Assembly (NCBI RefSeq): GCF_000238775.2
Contig: NZ_AFEJ02000001.1
Span: forward strand, 3,782,001-3,846,000
Source: Acaryochloris sp. CCMEE 5410
GTDB taxonomy: Bacteria > Cyanobacteriota > Cyanobacteriia > Thermosynechococcales > Thermosynechococcaceae
Length of the DNA stretch: 64,000 nucleotides
Direction of reading: 5' to 3'
Both the position numbers and the translations under genes were made by a program. Below the pieces are notes generated by a model. The model searched no databases and was not told the DNA's origin. It worked only from the letters and a program-made list of their open reading frames with translations. Below, one piece after another: positions 45,813 through 54,811 of the stretch. The number at the start of each line of letters is the position of its first letter. The first letter of the stretch is position 1.

Positions 45813-46649
45813 ATGCAGGATAGTCGCAGTAATAGTTTGATCACAGTTTTCAGTGTTGCCTTAATTGTATTAGTGGTCGTCTTCAGTAGTTTTTTTGTGA
45901 TTAACCCTGGTCAAGCAGGTGTCGTCAGCATCTTAGGAAAAGCCAGAGATACTCCATTCTTAGAAGGCATTCACCTCAAGCCTCCTGTGATTTCGGCTGT
46001 CGATGTCTATGACCTCACAGTGCAAAAGTTTGAAGTCCCCGCCCAGAGTTCGACCAAAGATCTTCAAGATCTCAATGCTCGATTTGCCATTAACTTCCGA
46101 CTTGACCCGATGCAAGTCGTAGAAATTCGCCGTACCCAAGGGACCTTAGCGAACATTGTCTCCAAAATTATTGCCCCTCAAACGCAAGAATCCTTTAAAA
46201 TCGCAGCTGCAAGAAGGACAGTCGAAGAAGCCATTACCCAACGGGCAGAACTCAAGCAGGATTTTGATGATGTCTTAGAGAACCGTTTAGAGAAATACGG
46301 CATCCTTGTCTTGGATACCAGCGTGATTGACTTAGAATTTTCGCCTGAGTTTGCTAAATCTGTAGAAGATAAACAAGTCGCAGAACAACGGTCTAAACGC
46401 GCTGTTTTTGTTGCCCAAGAAGCTGAGCAACAAGCCCAAGCAGATATTAATCGTGCTAAAGGAAAGGCGGAAGCCCAAAGATTATTGGCAGAAACCCTCA
46501 AAGCCCAAGGCGGCAACTTAGTATTGCAAAAAGAAGCCATCTCGGCATGGCGCGAAGGGGGATCTCAAATGCCGGAAGTACTAGTCACCAGCGGTTCTGA
46601 ACAAGCGAATGCTCCATTCCTGTTCAATTTCAATGACTTGCCGAAATAA
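45813..46649 (+). CDS. SPFH-domain membrane protein (prohibitin/HflC-like)
   Basis: This 278-residue protein has an N-terminal signal anchor (SLITVFSVALIVLVVVFSSF) followed by the SPFH domain (INPGQAGVVSILGKARDTPF, GIHLKPPVISAVDVYDLTVQ, RTQGTLANIVSKIIAPQTQE). A long coiled coil (VAEQRSKRAVFVAQEAEQQA and on) and a C-terminal FLFNFNDLPK complete it. It resembles prohibitins, which form ring assemblies at membranes and modulate proteases such as FtsH. It is monocistronic and convergent with the NADPH oxidase gene. Confidence 0.9.
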   Translation: MQDSRSNSLITVFSVALIVLVVVFSSFFVINPGQAGVVSILGKARDTPFLEGIHLKPPVISAVDVYDLTVQKFEVPAQSSTKDLQDLNARFAINFRLDPMQVVEIRRTQGTLANIVSKIIAPQTQESFKIAAARRTVEEAITQRAELKQDFDDVLENRLEKYGILVLDTSVIDLEFSPEFAKSVEDKQVAEQRSKRAVFVAQEAEQQAQADINRAKGKAEAQRLLAETLKAQGGNLVLQKEAISAWREGGSQMPEVLVTSGSEQANAPFLFNFNDLPK

Positions 46650-46706
46650 GCGACTTTGATCGGTCGGTAGCTACCAGTATTCTGAAATATTAGCCCAAGC
46701 GCCATC

Positions 46707-48686
46707 CTAGAAATTCTCTTTTCGGTAAGAAAATTGATGTTGATAGCATAGGCGTCTTAACGTGCTAGATAACCCTCTAGGACCACAATAGTAAACGTCG
46801 ACGGGCTCTGTTGGATATTGCTTCTTTAATTGGGTAAAAATCGTATTCCAATCGGGCCGACCAGCCTGAATTTGGTTCTTTAAACCTGTAATTAAATCAA
46901 CCTGATGCTCTTGATGGAGTAGGTCAAAGGCAGCATATGTAGTTAAAAACTGCAGATTACTCCCTTTGGGGGCACCGGTTAAATACAAATTAAGATCAAA
47001 TAAATCAAAACTATCTTCTGCTTCTAGTCGTTGGAACATCTCCAATAACCATTCAAATGAGTCTTGACTGCGATTAAACCAATAGAAATGGACTTTCTGA
47101 AGCTGAAGGAGAGTTGACTCGGCTTGACGCTGATGCAAAATACTTTGTAGTAATGAGGCATAGGGGGTTACGCCAATGCCTCCAGCAATTAAAACGGCAT
47201 ATGTGGATTGATAGATATGGCTGCTGGGGCTGTGATAAGGGCCATCTAAATACACTGGAATTTTGGGCAAAGCAGTCTGACCATTCCGTTTTTCTGTGAA
47301 GTCTCGAAATTGACTATAGAGAGTGCCCGTCCAGCTCCCTAGTGCTCGTATATGTAAAGACAAAGTGTCCTCTCGTTCAGGGGGACTGCTAATCGTAAAA
47401 GGATGCCATTCATAGGTGGCAATATGGGGACATCGTAAATAGAGATAGTCAGATGCTTTGAACGTGAAGTCGTGGGGACGAGCAATTTCTAATGCTAGGA
47501 CATTACTGGGTAAAACTTGGGCATTGACGATATGGGTTTGTTGCGTGCTACGACGATATCGAACAACTTGCTCAATTAGAAAAGCGCCAATGGATACAGC
47601 TGCCCACTTATAAAAATGAGGACCATGTAAAAGCATGAGTCCGATCCAAGGGATATACGCTAAATGCATGGTGAAAAAGAGATTAAAATTCCCCTGCTCT
47701 CGAATAAAAGGTAGGGCAGTAAACCACATTAACAACAGCAAGAGCATCAGCAATAAGCCGGTCCATCCTGAGCCGTAAAGTAAGAAAAGACGTACAGGAT
47801 AATCAATTTGAAAAGCTGCTGTTTCTGCAAGGTGGTTATTCAGATGAGCCACGGTATGGACAAGGCCTAACCCAAAAATCACTTGGCCAACTAGTTTATG
47901 GAATGCAAGATGTTCATCAATGGGTAAATAGTCATTCAGCTTGGTTTTTCTCAGCCATGTCATCCAACGCCGCATGATGGGGACTAAAATCAATGCGCCA
48001 TTAAAATTAAGGGCTAACCCACAGCCTCGAGCTATTCGATACCAAACAGTATGGAGCCTATACTGCGGTAAACGATAGGCGTAACAAAATAAAGCAATAT
48101 TGATTCCAAAATACAGCGCTAGAAATAGAAGCTTAATCCAATTGTTTTGGACATAATGCCATCGCTGTAGCCAATATTCTGGCTGGCTCTGTTGATCTGA
48201 TCTGTCAGACGTTGGCTGCAACCATTGCGCTGGACTGACAGATAATATGTCTTTCAATCGAGGAGATTGGCTTAGTAGATCTTTAAATTCTGATAAGGAT
48301 ATTTCTTCGTTTTGATTAGTATCTGCTTTCTCAAATAGAATATCTCTGACTTGCTGTAGTTGAGCAGTTGAGAGATCAAAGTTACCCTCTCTCAAGCTAC
48401 TTCGAATAAATTTTGCGAGTTCTTGCTTATCAATACAGCCATCATCATTGCCATCATGGAGTTGAAAAGCAAATTCGAGCGGATTCTCTTGCGCTTGATG
48501 AATGCCGCTGTGAAACTCTTCAAAACTAATCCCTTTCGTTTGATCAGCATCAAAAATATGAAATAGACGTTTGCACAAATATTTGTTCGTCAACTCCAAA
48601 GCGATTTGGAATTCTTCAATCGTGAGTCTTAGATCATCGCCAGCATAGTCTTGGAATTTTTGTTCTAATTTTTTTAGGTTATTCAT
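46707..48686 (-). CDS. EF-hand NADPH oxidase-like flavocytochrome (NOX5 type)
   Basis: The 659-residue protein combines three EF-hand loops (DADQTKGISFEE, DGNDDGCIDKQE, DTNQNEEISLSE; residues about 45-140) with a six-helix ferric-reductase/NOX haem domain. Paired histidines are in FHKLVGQVIFGLGLVHTVAH and FTMHLAYIPWIGLMLLHGPH. The FAD site is WHPFTISSPPE. The NADPH site is LIAGGIGVTPYASLLQSILH, with VYYCGPRG near the end. The layout is that of eukaryotic Ca2+-regulated NOX5, which passes electrons across the membrane to O2 to make superoxide. Ca2+ control is inferred from the loops; the second is canonical. No assembly partner is nearby. Confidence 0.88.
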   Translation of the reverse strand: MNNLKKLEQKFQDYAGDDLRLTIEEFQIALELTNKYLCKRLFHIFDADQTKGISFEEFHSGIHQAQENPLEFAFQLHDGNDDGCIDKQELAKFIRSSLREGNFDLSTAQLQQVRDILFEKADTNQNEEISLSEFKDLLSQSPRLKDILSVSPAQWLQPTSDRSDQQSQPEYWLQRWHYVQNNWIKLLFLALYFGINIALFCYAYRLPQYRLHTVWYRIARGCGLALNFNGALILVPIMRRWMTWLRKTKLNDYLPIDEHLAFHKLVGQVIFGLGLVHTVAHLNNHLAETAAFQIDYPVRLFLLYGSGWTGLLLMLLLLLMWFTALPFIREQGNFNLFFTMHLAYIPWIGLMLLHGPHFYKWAAVSIGAFLIEQVVRYRRSTQQTHIVNAQVLPSNVLALEIARPHDFTFKASDYLYLRCPHIATYEWHPFTISSPPEREDTLSLHIRALGSWTGTLYSQFRDFTEKRNGQTALPKIPVYLDGPYHSPSSHIYQSTYAVLIAGGIGVTPYASLLQSILHQRQAESTLLQLQKVHFYWFNRSQDSFEWLLEMFQRLEAEDSFDLFDLNLYLTGAPKGSNLQFLTTYAAFDLLHQEHQVDLITGLKNQIQAGRPDWNTIFTQLKKQYPTEPVDVYYCGPRGLSSTLRRLCYQHQFSYRKENF

Positions 48687-49102
48687 GGCTTGGCTACATG
48701 ATAAAGAAGATTTTGGAGTCTCTAGCTATTGATTAAATCTAGAATTTTAAGATTGATTATTAAAGAAATAAAACGGGATAAATTCTTGAGATTTCATGTA
48801 TAAAATACTATTTATTCTAAATGATATTTAAGCTATATTTAGCTAAAATTTAGAGGGATACTGAGATGTCACTCTTGGGTATGACTGTGACTTAGATTAG
48901 GCTAAAAATAAATAACTTGAACCTATATAATGCTCTATAAGGTTTGAAAATATAAAAATCTCAAAAAATATAAAGATAATGACGATAGTCTATATTTTTT
49001 GAGATTCTGTGTCTAGTAATACATAAAGTCGCTATACTAACGCTGAATAAGAAGAAAATTTTTATTTTCTAGATGTAAAAATATCTTCATATTTTGAATA
49101 TC
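48687..49102. other. AT-rich divergent intergenic region
   Basis: These 416 bases hold the promoters of the oxidase (minus) and the WD40 STAND gene (plus). The region is very AT-rich. Apart from the hairpin at 48957-49006, no gene, tRNA or repeat is visible. Confidence 0.5.
48957..49006. repeat. 16-bp perfect inverted repeat upstream of the WD40 STAND gene
   Basis: AATCTCAAAAAATATA (48957-48972) is exactly complementary to TATATTTTTTGAGATT (48991-49006), with an 18-base spacer. It ends about 96 bases before the STAND start codon. In RNA it would form an A/U-rich hairpin in the leader. It is not followed by a separate T tract. An attenuator, an operator or a trace of a small mobile element are all possible. 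Confidence 0.55.
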
Positions 49103-52100
49103 ATGCTTGACCAATCGTCTAAACATACCTACAACCCTGCAATTAATGATGAAGTAGCTTGGATAGAAACAGTCTTATACCAAGGTAGTGAGAAAAGCTT
49201 AAATGATGTTCAAGTCTTGGTATTAGAACAATCTTGGCAAGGACTAACCTATCAACAAATTGCTGATGAATCGGGTTATGAACATGACTATATTAAGCAG
49301 ATCGGGGCTCAGTTATGGTCACAGTTATCAGAAGTATTACAAACCAAAATCACAAAAAGCAATCTCAAGACGGTTCTTCAGCGTCATTACCACTTACAGA
49401 CGCAAAGCCAAGTATCTAGTTGCACTATAGATTGGGGTACTGCTGCCGATATTCCCCACTTCTATGGTCGTGACTTAGAAGTATCGACTTTGAAGCAGTG
49501 GATTTTAGCGGATCATTGTCGTCTGATCACTGTCCTAGGCGGTGGTGGAATTGGTAAAAGTGCCCTGATCATCCACTTGGCACAATTACTCCATGATCAG
49601 TTTGATGTCTTGATTTGGAGATCACTGAAAACTGAACCCCCCTTTAGTGACTTACTAGTTGATATTCTGAGTCAGCTAGCTCGTTCACCCTCGGAACTCT
49701 TAAAAATTGATACCGATGCCTTACGGATTGAGCAGCTAATGCACTACCTGCAGAATCAGCGATGCTTAATGATTCTCGACAACTTGGATGCCCTCTTTGA
49801 ATTGGGGGGAAGTTGTGGAGAATTCAACCCAGACCAACAATCGTATGCTCTTTGTTTGCAAGCATTAGGTAGTGTGTCTCATCAAAGCTGTGTTGTGGTG
49901 ACGAGTCGTGAACAGCCACAATCTATTGATGAATTAGAAGGTATATCATCCCCAGTCCGTAGTTTAGTACTGGGTGGCCTTGATTTATCGTCTTGTCAGA
50001 AAATATTGGCTTTTAAGGGATTACTAGGTTCTGAAGAAGAAATCAGTAAGCTCAATGACTTTTATCGAGGTAATCCTTTAGCCCTAAAAATTATCTCTAC
50101 GACCATCAAAGACTTATTTCATGGCAATATTTCATTCTTTTTGCGCGAGGGATACGGGGTTTATAAAGGCCTCCGATCACTCTTAGATGAACAGTTTGCC
50201 CGATTATCTGAGATTGAAAAAACGATTTTGTATTGGCTAACGATCAATAGTCAACCCGTATCGATTGATCAACTTTTAGATGATTTACTTCCTCGGCCCT
50301 ACCATAAATCGATTCTAGAAGCCTTAGACTCTCTCCGAAAAAGATCATTGATTGAGACGACTACTATAAGTGAATTTAATACGTCATCTACCCATGAATT
50401 AGCCTACCAATCACTTGAGCAATCTTGTTCAGTAGAGTCTTCTTTAGTAGCAGATGAAGCCCATGATATATCGTATATTAGTTTAAATCTAGATCTGGAT
50501 AGTCAGCATGTAATTGTTTGTGCATATACGCTTCAGCCAGTCTTAGCAGAATACTTAATTGAGCACTTTACTGATTCAATTTTGATAGAAATACTGTCTT
50601 TATCTGTTCAAGATTTTTTGAATCATCCTTTAATTAAAGCTCAGTCTTCAAATAATATTCGTGATATACAATCTCGCTTAATTGTAGGTCCGCTGGTGAC
50701 GCAGCTTATTTCAGAATTAGGCTCTGAAGCAGAAGTTATTCGTCACTTGCATGTCTTATTGGAGCGCTTGTTTGAGCTGCCGAGCCATCAAGTGAAATAT
50801 GCGGGCGGCAATGTGATGAATCTATTTAGATATCTCAAGGCTGATCTAATCGGCTATTCCTTTGCTAAGCTGCCTATTCGTCAGGCAATTCTACAAGATC
50901 TCACCTTACAAAATACTGATTTTTCCGAGGTTGAATTTAGTAAATGCTTATTTGCAAATACATTTGGTGGGATCCTCTGTATTGCTTTTAGTCAAGATGG
51001 TTCTTGCTTTGCGACCAGTGACACGAATGGTAATGTCATTGTTTGGTCCGTGGCTGAGATGAAACCGATTGTCCAGTGCAAAGGACATGATACATGGACA
51101 TGGTCTGTTGCTTTTCACCCACATAAGCCGATGCTTGCAAGTTGTGGAGATGATCTAACTATCCGTCTTTGGGATACGAATAATGGTCATTGCTTAACCA
51201 TTTATCATGGCGGACATACAAGTGTCATTCTAGATTTGGCTTTTAGTCCTGATGGTCAATATCTAGTGTCAACGAGTAATGATACACGGATTAAGATTTG
51301 GGATCTGGCGACTCATACATGTCATCAAACTGTCCACAACAATCAATGTGCTCAGTGCTTGGTGTATGCCTCAGATGGCAACAGTATCTACAGTGGTGGA
51401 GAAGATTGTTGTGTCCGCAAATGGGATGTTTTGAAAGGCGAGTTTATTCAGACCTTTGAAGGACATGCCCATTGGGTGATGGATGTTGCTGTTTCTCAAG
51501 ATAGTCAGTATCTGGCTAGTGCCAGTCTCGATGGTACTGTGAAAGTTTGGGACACTTCGACGGGCCAGTGTTTGCAAACGTTACAAGGGCACCAAGCCTC
51601 AGTTGTTGGAGTTGCATTCAGCCCAGATGCTAAAACCGTCGTTTCCGGGAGTTATGACCAGACTGTAAGGCTTTGGGATTGGGAGTCGGGTCACTGCACT
51701 CAGATTTTGAAGGGACATACGAATCTTATTTGGTCTGTAGATTTTCATCCTTCTAGTCAACTGATAGCCAGCGGTGGTGAAGACTATACAACTCGGTTCT
51801 GGCACACCCGATCAGGTCATTCTGTCGCTACGCTGCAAGGATATAGCAATGCTATTTATGAAATCGCTCTTCATCCTGATAGCGCTGTGCTGGCAAGTGG
51901 TCATGAAGATCAATTGGTGCATCTGTGGGATGTCTCAACGGTGGAAGATGAGACGAATTCATCTCATGGGATTGAACCGTATCAGAGTCTTCGAGGACAT
52001 CATGGACGAGTCATTACAGTGGGCTTTAGTCCTGATGGTGCAATCCTGGCGAGTGGTAGTTTCGATCGCACGATTAAGCTGTGGAACCCAACAACGTTTG

Positions 52101-52849
52101 AATGCATAATGACGCTTCAAGGCCACAAGAGTTGGGTGTGGCACATTGCATTTCATCCCAATAGTCAAATTTTAGCGAGTGCGAGTTATGACAAGACGAT
52201 TCGCTTTTGGGATGTGGATACAGGGAAATGCTTAGAAATTCTAGAATGTGGTGATAAATCTCCTTATCGTTTAGCGTTTAGCCCGAACGGGCAGTGGCTG
52301 GTGAGCGGTGGTTACAAACAATGCCTAAAATTATGGGATGTGAGTTCATGTTCATGTGTGCACACCTGGTCCGTTCATGAAAATAGAATTTGGGCAGTGA
52401 CCTTCAGTGACAACAACCGTTACTTTGCAAGTGCTGGTGAAGACCACAATATTGCAGTGTGGGATGTAGATAGCAAGCAGCAGATCCTAGTTCTGCAAGG
52501 TCATCGGAAATCGGTGCTCAGTCTGCAATTTAGTACAGATGATCGATACCTGTTTAGCAGTAGTGCCGACCATACGATTAAACAATGGGATTTAGCGACG
52601 GGACATTGTCTGCAAACATTTTCAGGACATGAACATTGGGTGAGTTCAATTGTGACCACGGCTGATCATCAGCTATTCAGTGGTAGTAGAGATGGAACGG
52701 TAAGGGTATGGGATTTGAATACTCAGCAGCTGTGGCGTAAGTTAGCGATTCCTCGCCCCTATGCAGGGATGAATATTACGGGGGTTCAGGGAATAACCGA
52801 TGGTCAGCAAAAAGCGCTGATGGCACTTGGGGCTGTGGTCGACGATTGA
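49103..52849 (+). CDS. Giant STAND NTPase with 14 WD40 repeats
   Basis: The 1248-residue protein has three parts. Residues 1-100 form a helical domain like that of the 42180 gene (LVLEQSWQGLTYQQIADESG, KITKSNLKTVLQRHY). Residues about 115-450 form an NB-ARC ATPase with FYGRDLEVSTLKQWI, Walker A VLGGGGIGKSALIIHL, Walker B CLMILDNLDAL, VVTSREQP and GNPLALKIIS. After a pentapeptide-like stretch (LTLQNTDFSEVEFSKCLF), 14 WD40 units run from about residue 620 to 1220, enough for two seven-bladed propellers. The end GMNITGVQGITDGQQKALMA is a tail often seen in such cyanobacterial proteins. STAND proteins oligomerise on ligand binding. The start ATG at 49103 is preferred to a TTG at 49094. Confidence 0.9.
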   Translation: MLDQSSKHTYNPAINDEVAWIETVLYQGSEKSLNDVQVLVLEQSWQGLTYQQIADESGYEHDYIKQIGAQLWSQLSEVLQTKITKSNLKTVLQRHYHLQTQSQVSSCTIDWGTAADIPHFYGRDLEVSTLKQWILADHCRLITVLGGGGIGKSALIIHLAQLLHDQFDVLIWRSLKTEPPFSDLLVDILSQLARSPSELLKIDTDALRIEQLMHYLQNQRCLMILDNLDALFELGGSCGEFNPDQQSYALCLQALGSVSHQSCVVVTSREQPQSIDELEGISSPVRSLVLGGLDLSSCQKILAFKGLLGSEEEISKLNDFYRGNPLALKIISTTIKDLFHGNISFFLREGYGVYKGLRSLLDEQFARLSEIEKTILYWLTINSQPVSIDQLLDDLLPRPYHKSILEALDSLRKRSLIETTTISEFNTSSTHELAYQSLEQSCSVESSLVADEAHDISYISLNLDLDSQHVIVCAYTLQPVLAEYLIEHFTDSILIEILSLSVQDFLNHPLIKAQSSNNIRDIQSRLIVGPLVTQLISELGSEAEVIRHLHVLLERLFELPSHQVKYAGGNVMNLFRYLKADLIGYSFAKLPIRQAILQDLTLQNTDFSEVEFSKCLFANTFGGILCIAFSQDGSCFATSDTNGNVIVWSVAEMKPIVQCKGHDTWTWSVAFHPHKPMLASCGDDLTIRLWDTNNGHCLTIYHGGHTSVILDLAFSPDGQYLVSTSNDTRIKIWDLATHTCHQTVHNNQCAQCLVYASDGNSIYSGGEDCCVRKWDVLKGEFIQTFEGHAHWVMDVAVSQDSQYLASASLDGTVKVWDTSTGQCLQTLQGHQASVVGVAFSPDAKTVVSGSYDQTVRLWDWESGHCTQILKGHTNLIWSVDFHPSSQLIASGGEDYTTRFWHTRSGHSVATLQGYSNAIYEIALHPDSAVLASGHEDQLVHLWDVSTVEDETNSSHGIEPYQSLRGHHGRVITVGFSPDGAILASGSFDRTIKLWNPTTFECIMTLQGHKSWVWHIAFHPNSQILASASYDKTIRFWDVDTGKCLEILECGDKSPYRLAFSPNGQWLVSGGYKQCLKLWDVSSCSCVHTWSVHENRIWAVTFSDNNRYFASAGEDHNIAVWDVDSKQQILVLQGHRKSVLSLQFSTDDRYLFSSSADHTIKQWDLATGHCLQTFSGHEHWVSSIVTTADHQLFSGSRDGTVRVWDLNTQQLWRKLAIPRPYAGMNITGVQGITDGQQKALMALGAVVDD

Positions 52850-53457
52850 AATGCAGTGTCAATATTTTTCCAACTGCTCATATCGTATGTGAGAGTAATT
52901 CAATCTGTGAATATTAGACCTCTTGCAATATTCGTTTCATGATGTACTACTTACGCAAAAAATGTCGTGATCTAACTCGAATTTTAAGTCCTCTACCATA
53001 TCGTTAGTTTAATTATGCAAGAGGTCTATTGATAATAGTTAATCAATGCCAATAAAATCATTGATCATTCTAACTGAATTGATTGAGCTATTGATAGTAC
53101 TTAAAGTCAAATCTTTGCCTTAAAAATTGATTAGCTTTTTGAGCTTGTATTGCTTGACAGTAGATGCTTTTACTTCAAATATTAAGGATAATTTTTTGGA
53201 TCAATAATATGATTTTTTGGAAAATTAAAGAGAGATATGAGGGATTGTAATGCAATTTTACTCACCTTTTCTTACAAAAACTCACTGATTTTAAAAAAGT
53301 GCATACAGTATAGTGAAACCCGCAAATTGCCCAACGAAGACTGAAGAACAATAGCCTTCGTCTGAGCATGTTTGTTCATTGATATCGCATGTAGAGGAAG
53401 TGTGCATGTAATGGCGCACTACATTTTTATGACATCTAATGAACTGATGAGGGAAAT
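52850..53457. other. Intergenic region between the STAND and vWD genes
   Basis: These 608 bases are AT-rich and non-coding in all frames by eye. They contain the short inverted-repeat element at 52915-53028. The remainder (53029-53457) shows no recognisable gene or terminator. The promoter of the vWD-domain gene must lie in its last part. Confidence 0.5.
52915..53028. repeat. Short MITE-like element with 13-bp terminal inverted repeats
   Basis: TAGACCTCTTGCA at 52915-52927 is the exact complement of TGCAAGAGGTCTA at 53016-53028. The 88-base interior is AT-rich and has no coding capacity. Size and structure fit a miniature inverted-repeat element mobilised by a transposase encoded elsewhere. 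No clear target duplication longer than two or three bases can be read. Confidence 0.6.
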
Positions 53458-54639
53458 ATGACAGTTGGTAATTTTAATGAGGTTAACGGTACTAATGGAG
53501 TTGACAACCTAACAGGACAAGATCTCCAAATTCTTTATGGGCTGAATGGTGATGATAGTCTGACGGCAAACACTGGTGTTGCAGGTGCTGATCAGGTGGT
53601 TTGGGCTGTAGGTGGAGATGGTAATGACACTTATACGGTGAACAATAACACTACGCTCATTGTCCAAGAAGATGGGAATTCAGGGGCTGATTCAATTATT
53701 GCTCGAGGCATATCACTGAACGGTGCCAATACGGAAGCAGTCACGATTGAGGGAAGACACTTGCTTGTGCGAGACCTGGTGACTGACCAGCAAGTTCTTA
53801 TCGTCGATGGTGAAGTTCAAGCGAACAGATTGGAATCATTTGAGTTAGCAGATGGGACCTTTACATTTCAGCAAGTCTTAGCCGCTGTTAATGCTGCTAG
53901 TATGGGAGACTTTACGTTTCAGGAACTAGCAGCGATGGGGGTGTTAGATTTTAATCGCATTGGCATTAATCCTAGTGATGTTGATGCTGCTCTTGCAGCT
54001 GTTGACAGTCGTCAAAATGATTTAGTGCAGGCCCATTCAATTGGTGATCCACACATCACGACTTTTGACGGGTTATATTATGACTTCCAAGCGGTTGGAG
54101 AATTTAAGCTGGTTGAGTCTTTGGATACGGGACTTGAAATTCAGGTTCGTCAAGATAATCCAGAAGGCTATGACCATGTGACTGTCAATACTGCACTAGC
54201 AACACAGCTAGGAGATCATCGAATTGAGTTGTATGCAGGTGAAACTCCTCAACTGGAAGTTGATGATGTTTTAGTTAATTTGGCACCTGGTGAGGTTCAG
54301 CTGGTTGGTCCTGGCCGTATTTCCTTAGATAGCTCAGAACATGAAAGTGGATCAACTATTCTGACTTACAGTATCAACTTCGGCAATGGAGAAAAAGTTG
54401 TTACTCATGTCTATGATTCCTTGGGAGGCTATCTAGACCCTTATGTCTCGCTGTATGACAATCAACAAACAGAAGGATTGTTAGGAAATTTCGACGGTAT
54501 TGCAGATAACGATTTGCAATTAGCGAATGGTTCTGTGATTTCAAGACCAGATGATCCCCTGGATTTAAATGGTGCCTATGCTGAGACTTGGCAAATCGAT
54601 AGTAATGATTTGCTGTTCAATGATGTTATGGTTGCCTAA
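53458..54639 (+). CDS. RTX-like protein with a von Willebrand factor type D domain
   Basis: The 393-residue protein starts without a signal peptide: MTVGNFNEVNGTNGVDNLTG followed by YGLNGDDSLTAN and GGDGNDTYTVNNNTT. These Gly/Asp-rich units recall RTX calcium repeats. A linker with LAAMGVLDFNRIGINPSDVD leads to a vWD domain: SIGDPHITTFDGLYYDFQAV at its start and EGLLGNFDGIADNDLQLANG near its end, the family signatures. It ends YAETWQIDSNDLLFNDV. Such proteins are usually exported by a type I system through a C-terminal signal; no transporter is adjacent. A role in adhesion or in a surface layer is inference. Confidence 0.8.
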   Translation: MTVGNFNEVNGTNGVDNLTGQDLQILYGLNGDDSLTANTGVAGADQVVWAVGGDGNDTYTVNNNTTLIVQEDGNSGADSIIARGISLNGANTEAVTIEGRHLLVRDLVTDQQVLIVDGEVQANRLESFELADGTFTFQQVLAAVNAASMGDFTFQELAAMGVLDFNRIGINPSDVDAALAAVDSRQNDLVQAHSIGDPHITTFDGLYYDFQAVGEFKLVESLDTGLEIQVRQDNPEGYDHVTVNTALATQLGDHRIELYAGETPQLEVDDVLVNLAPGEVQLVGPGRISLDSSEHESGSTILTYSINFGNGEKVVTHVYDSLGGYLDPYVSLYDNQQTEGLLGNFDGIADNDLQLANGSVISRPDDPLDLNGAYAETWQIDSNDLLFNDVMVA

Positions 54640-54811
54640 TCTTTTCTAACCGCCATCGTTTGTAGGCATAGTAAGGCAGTTTTTCAGGAGCTTTGCTATG
54701 CCTCTCTCATATTTAGAAGTTTTTGCTGTCGAATGCTGCTTGGGGTATCCAGCAGATAGTCCACGATCTTAGGGCTAGGTATTGAGGCGATATGGAGCGA
54801 GTCAGCATGAT

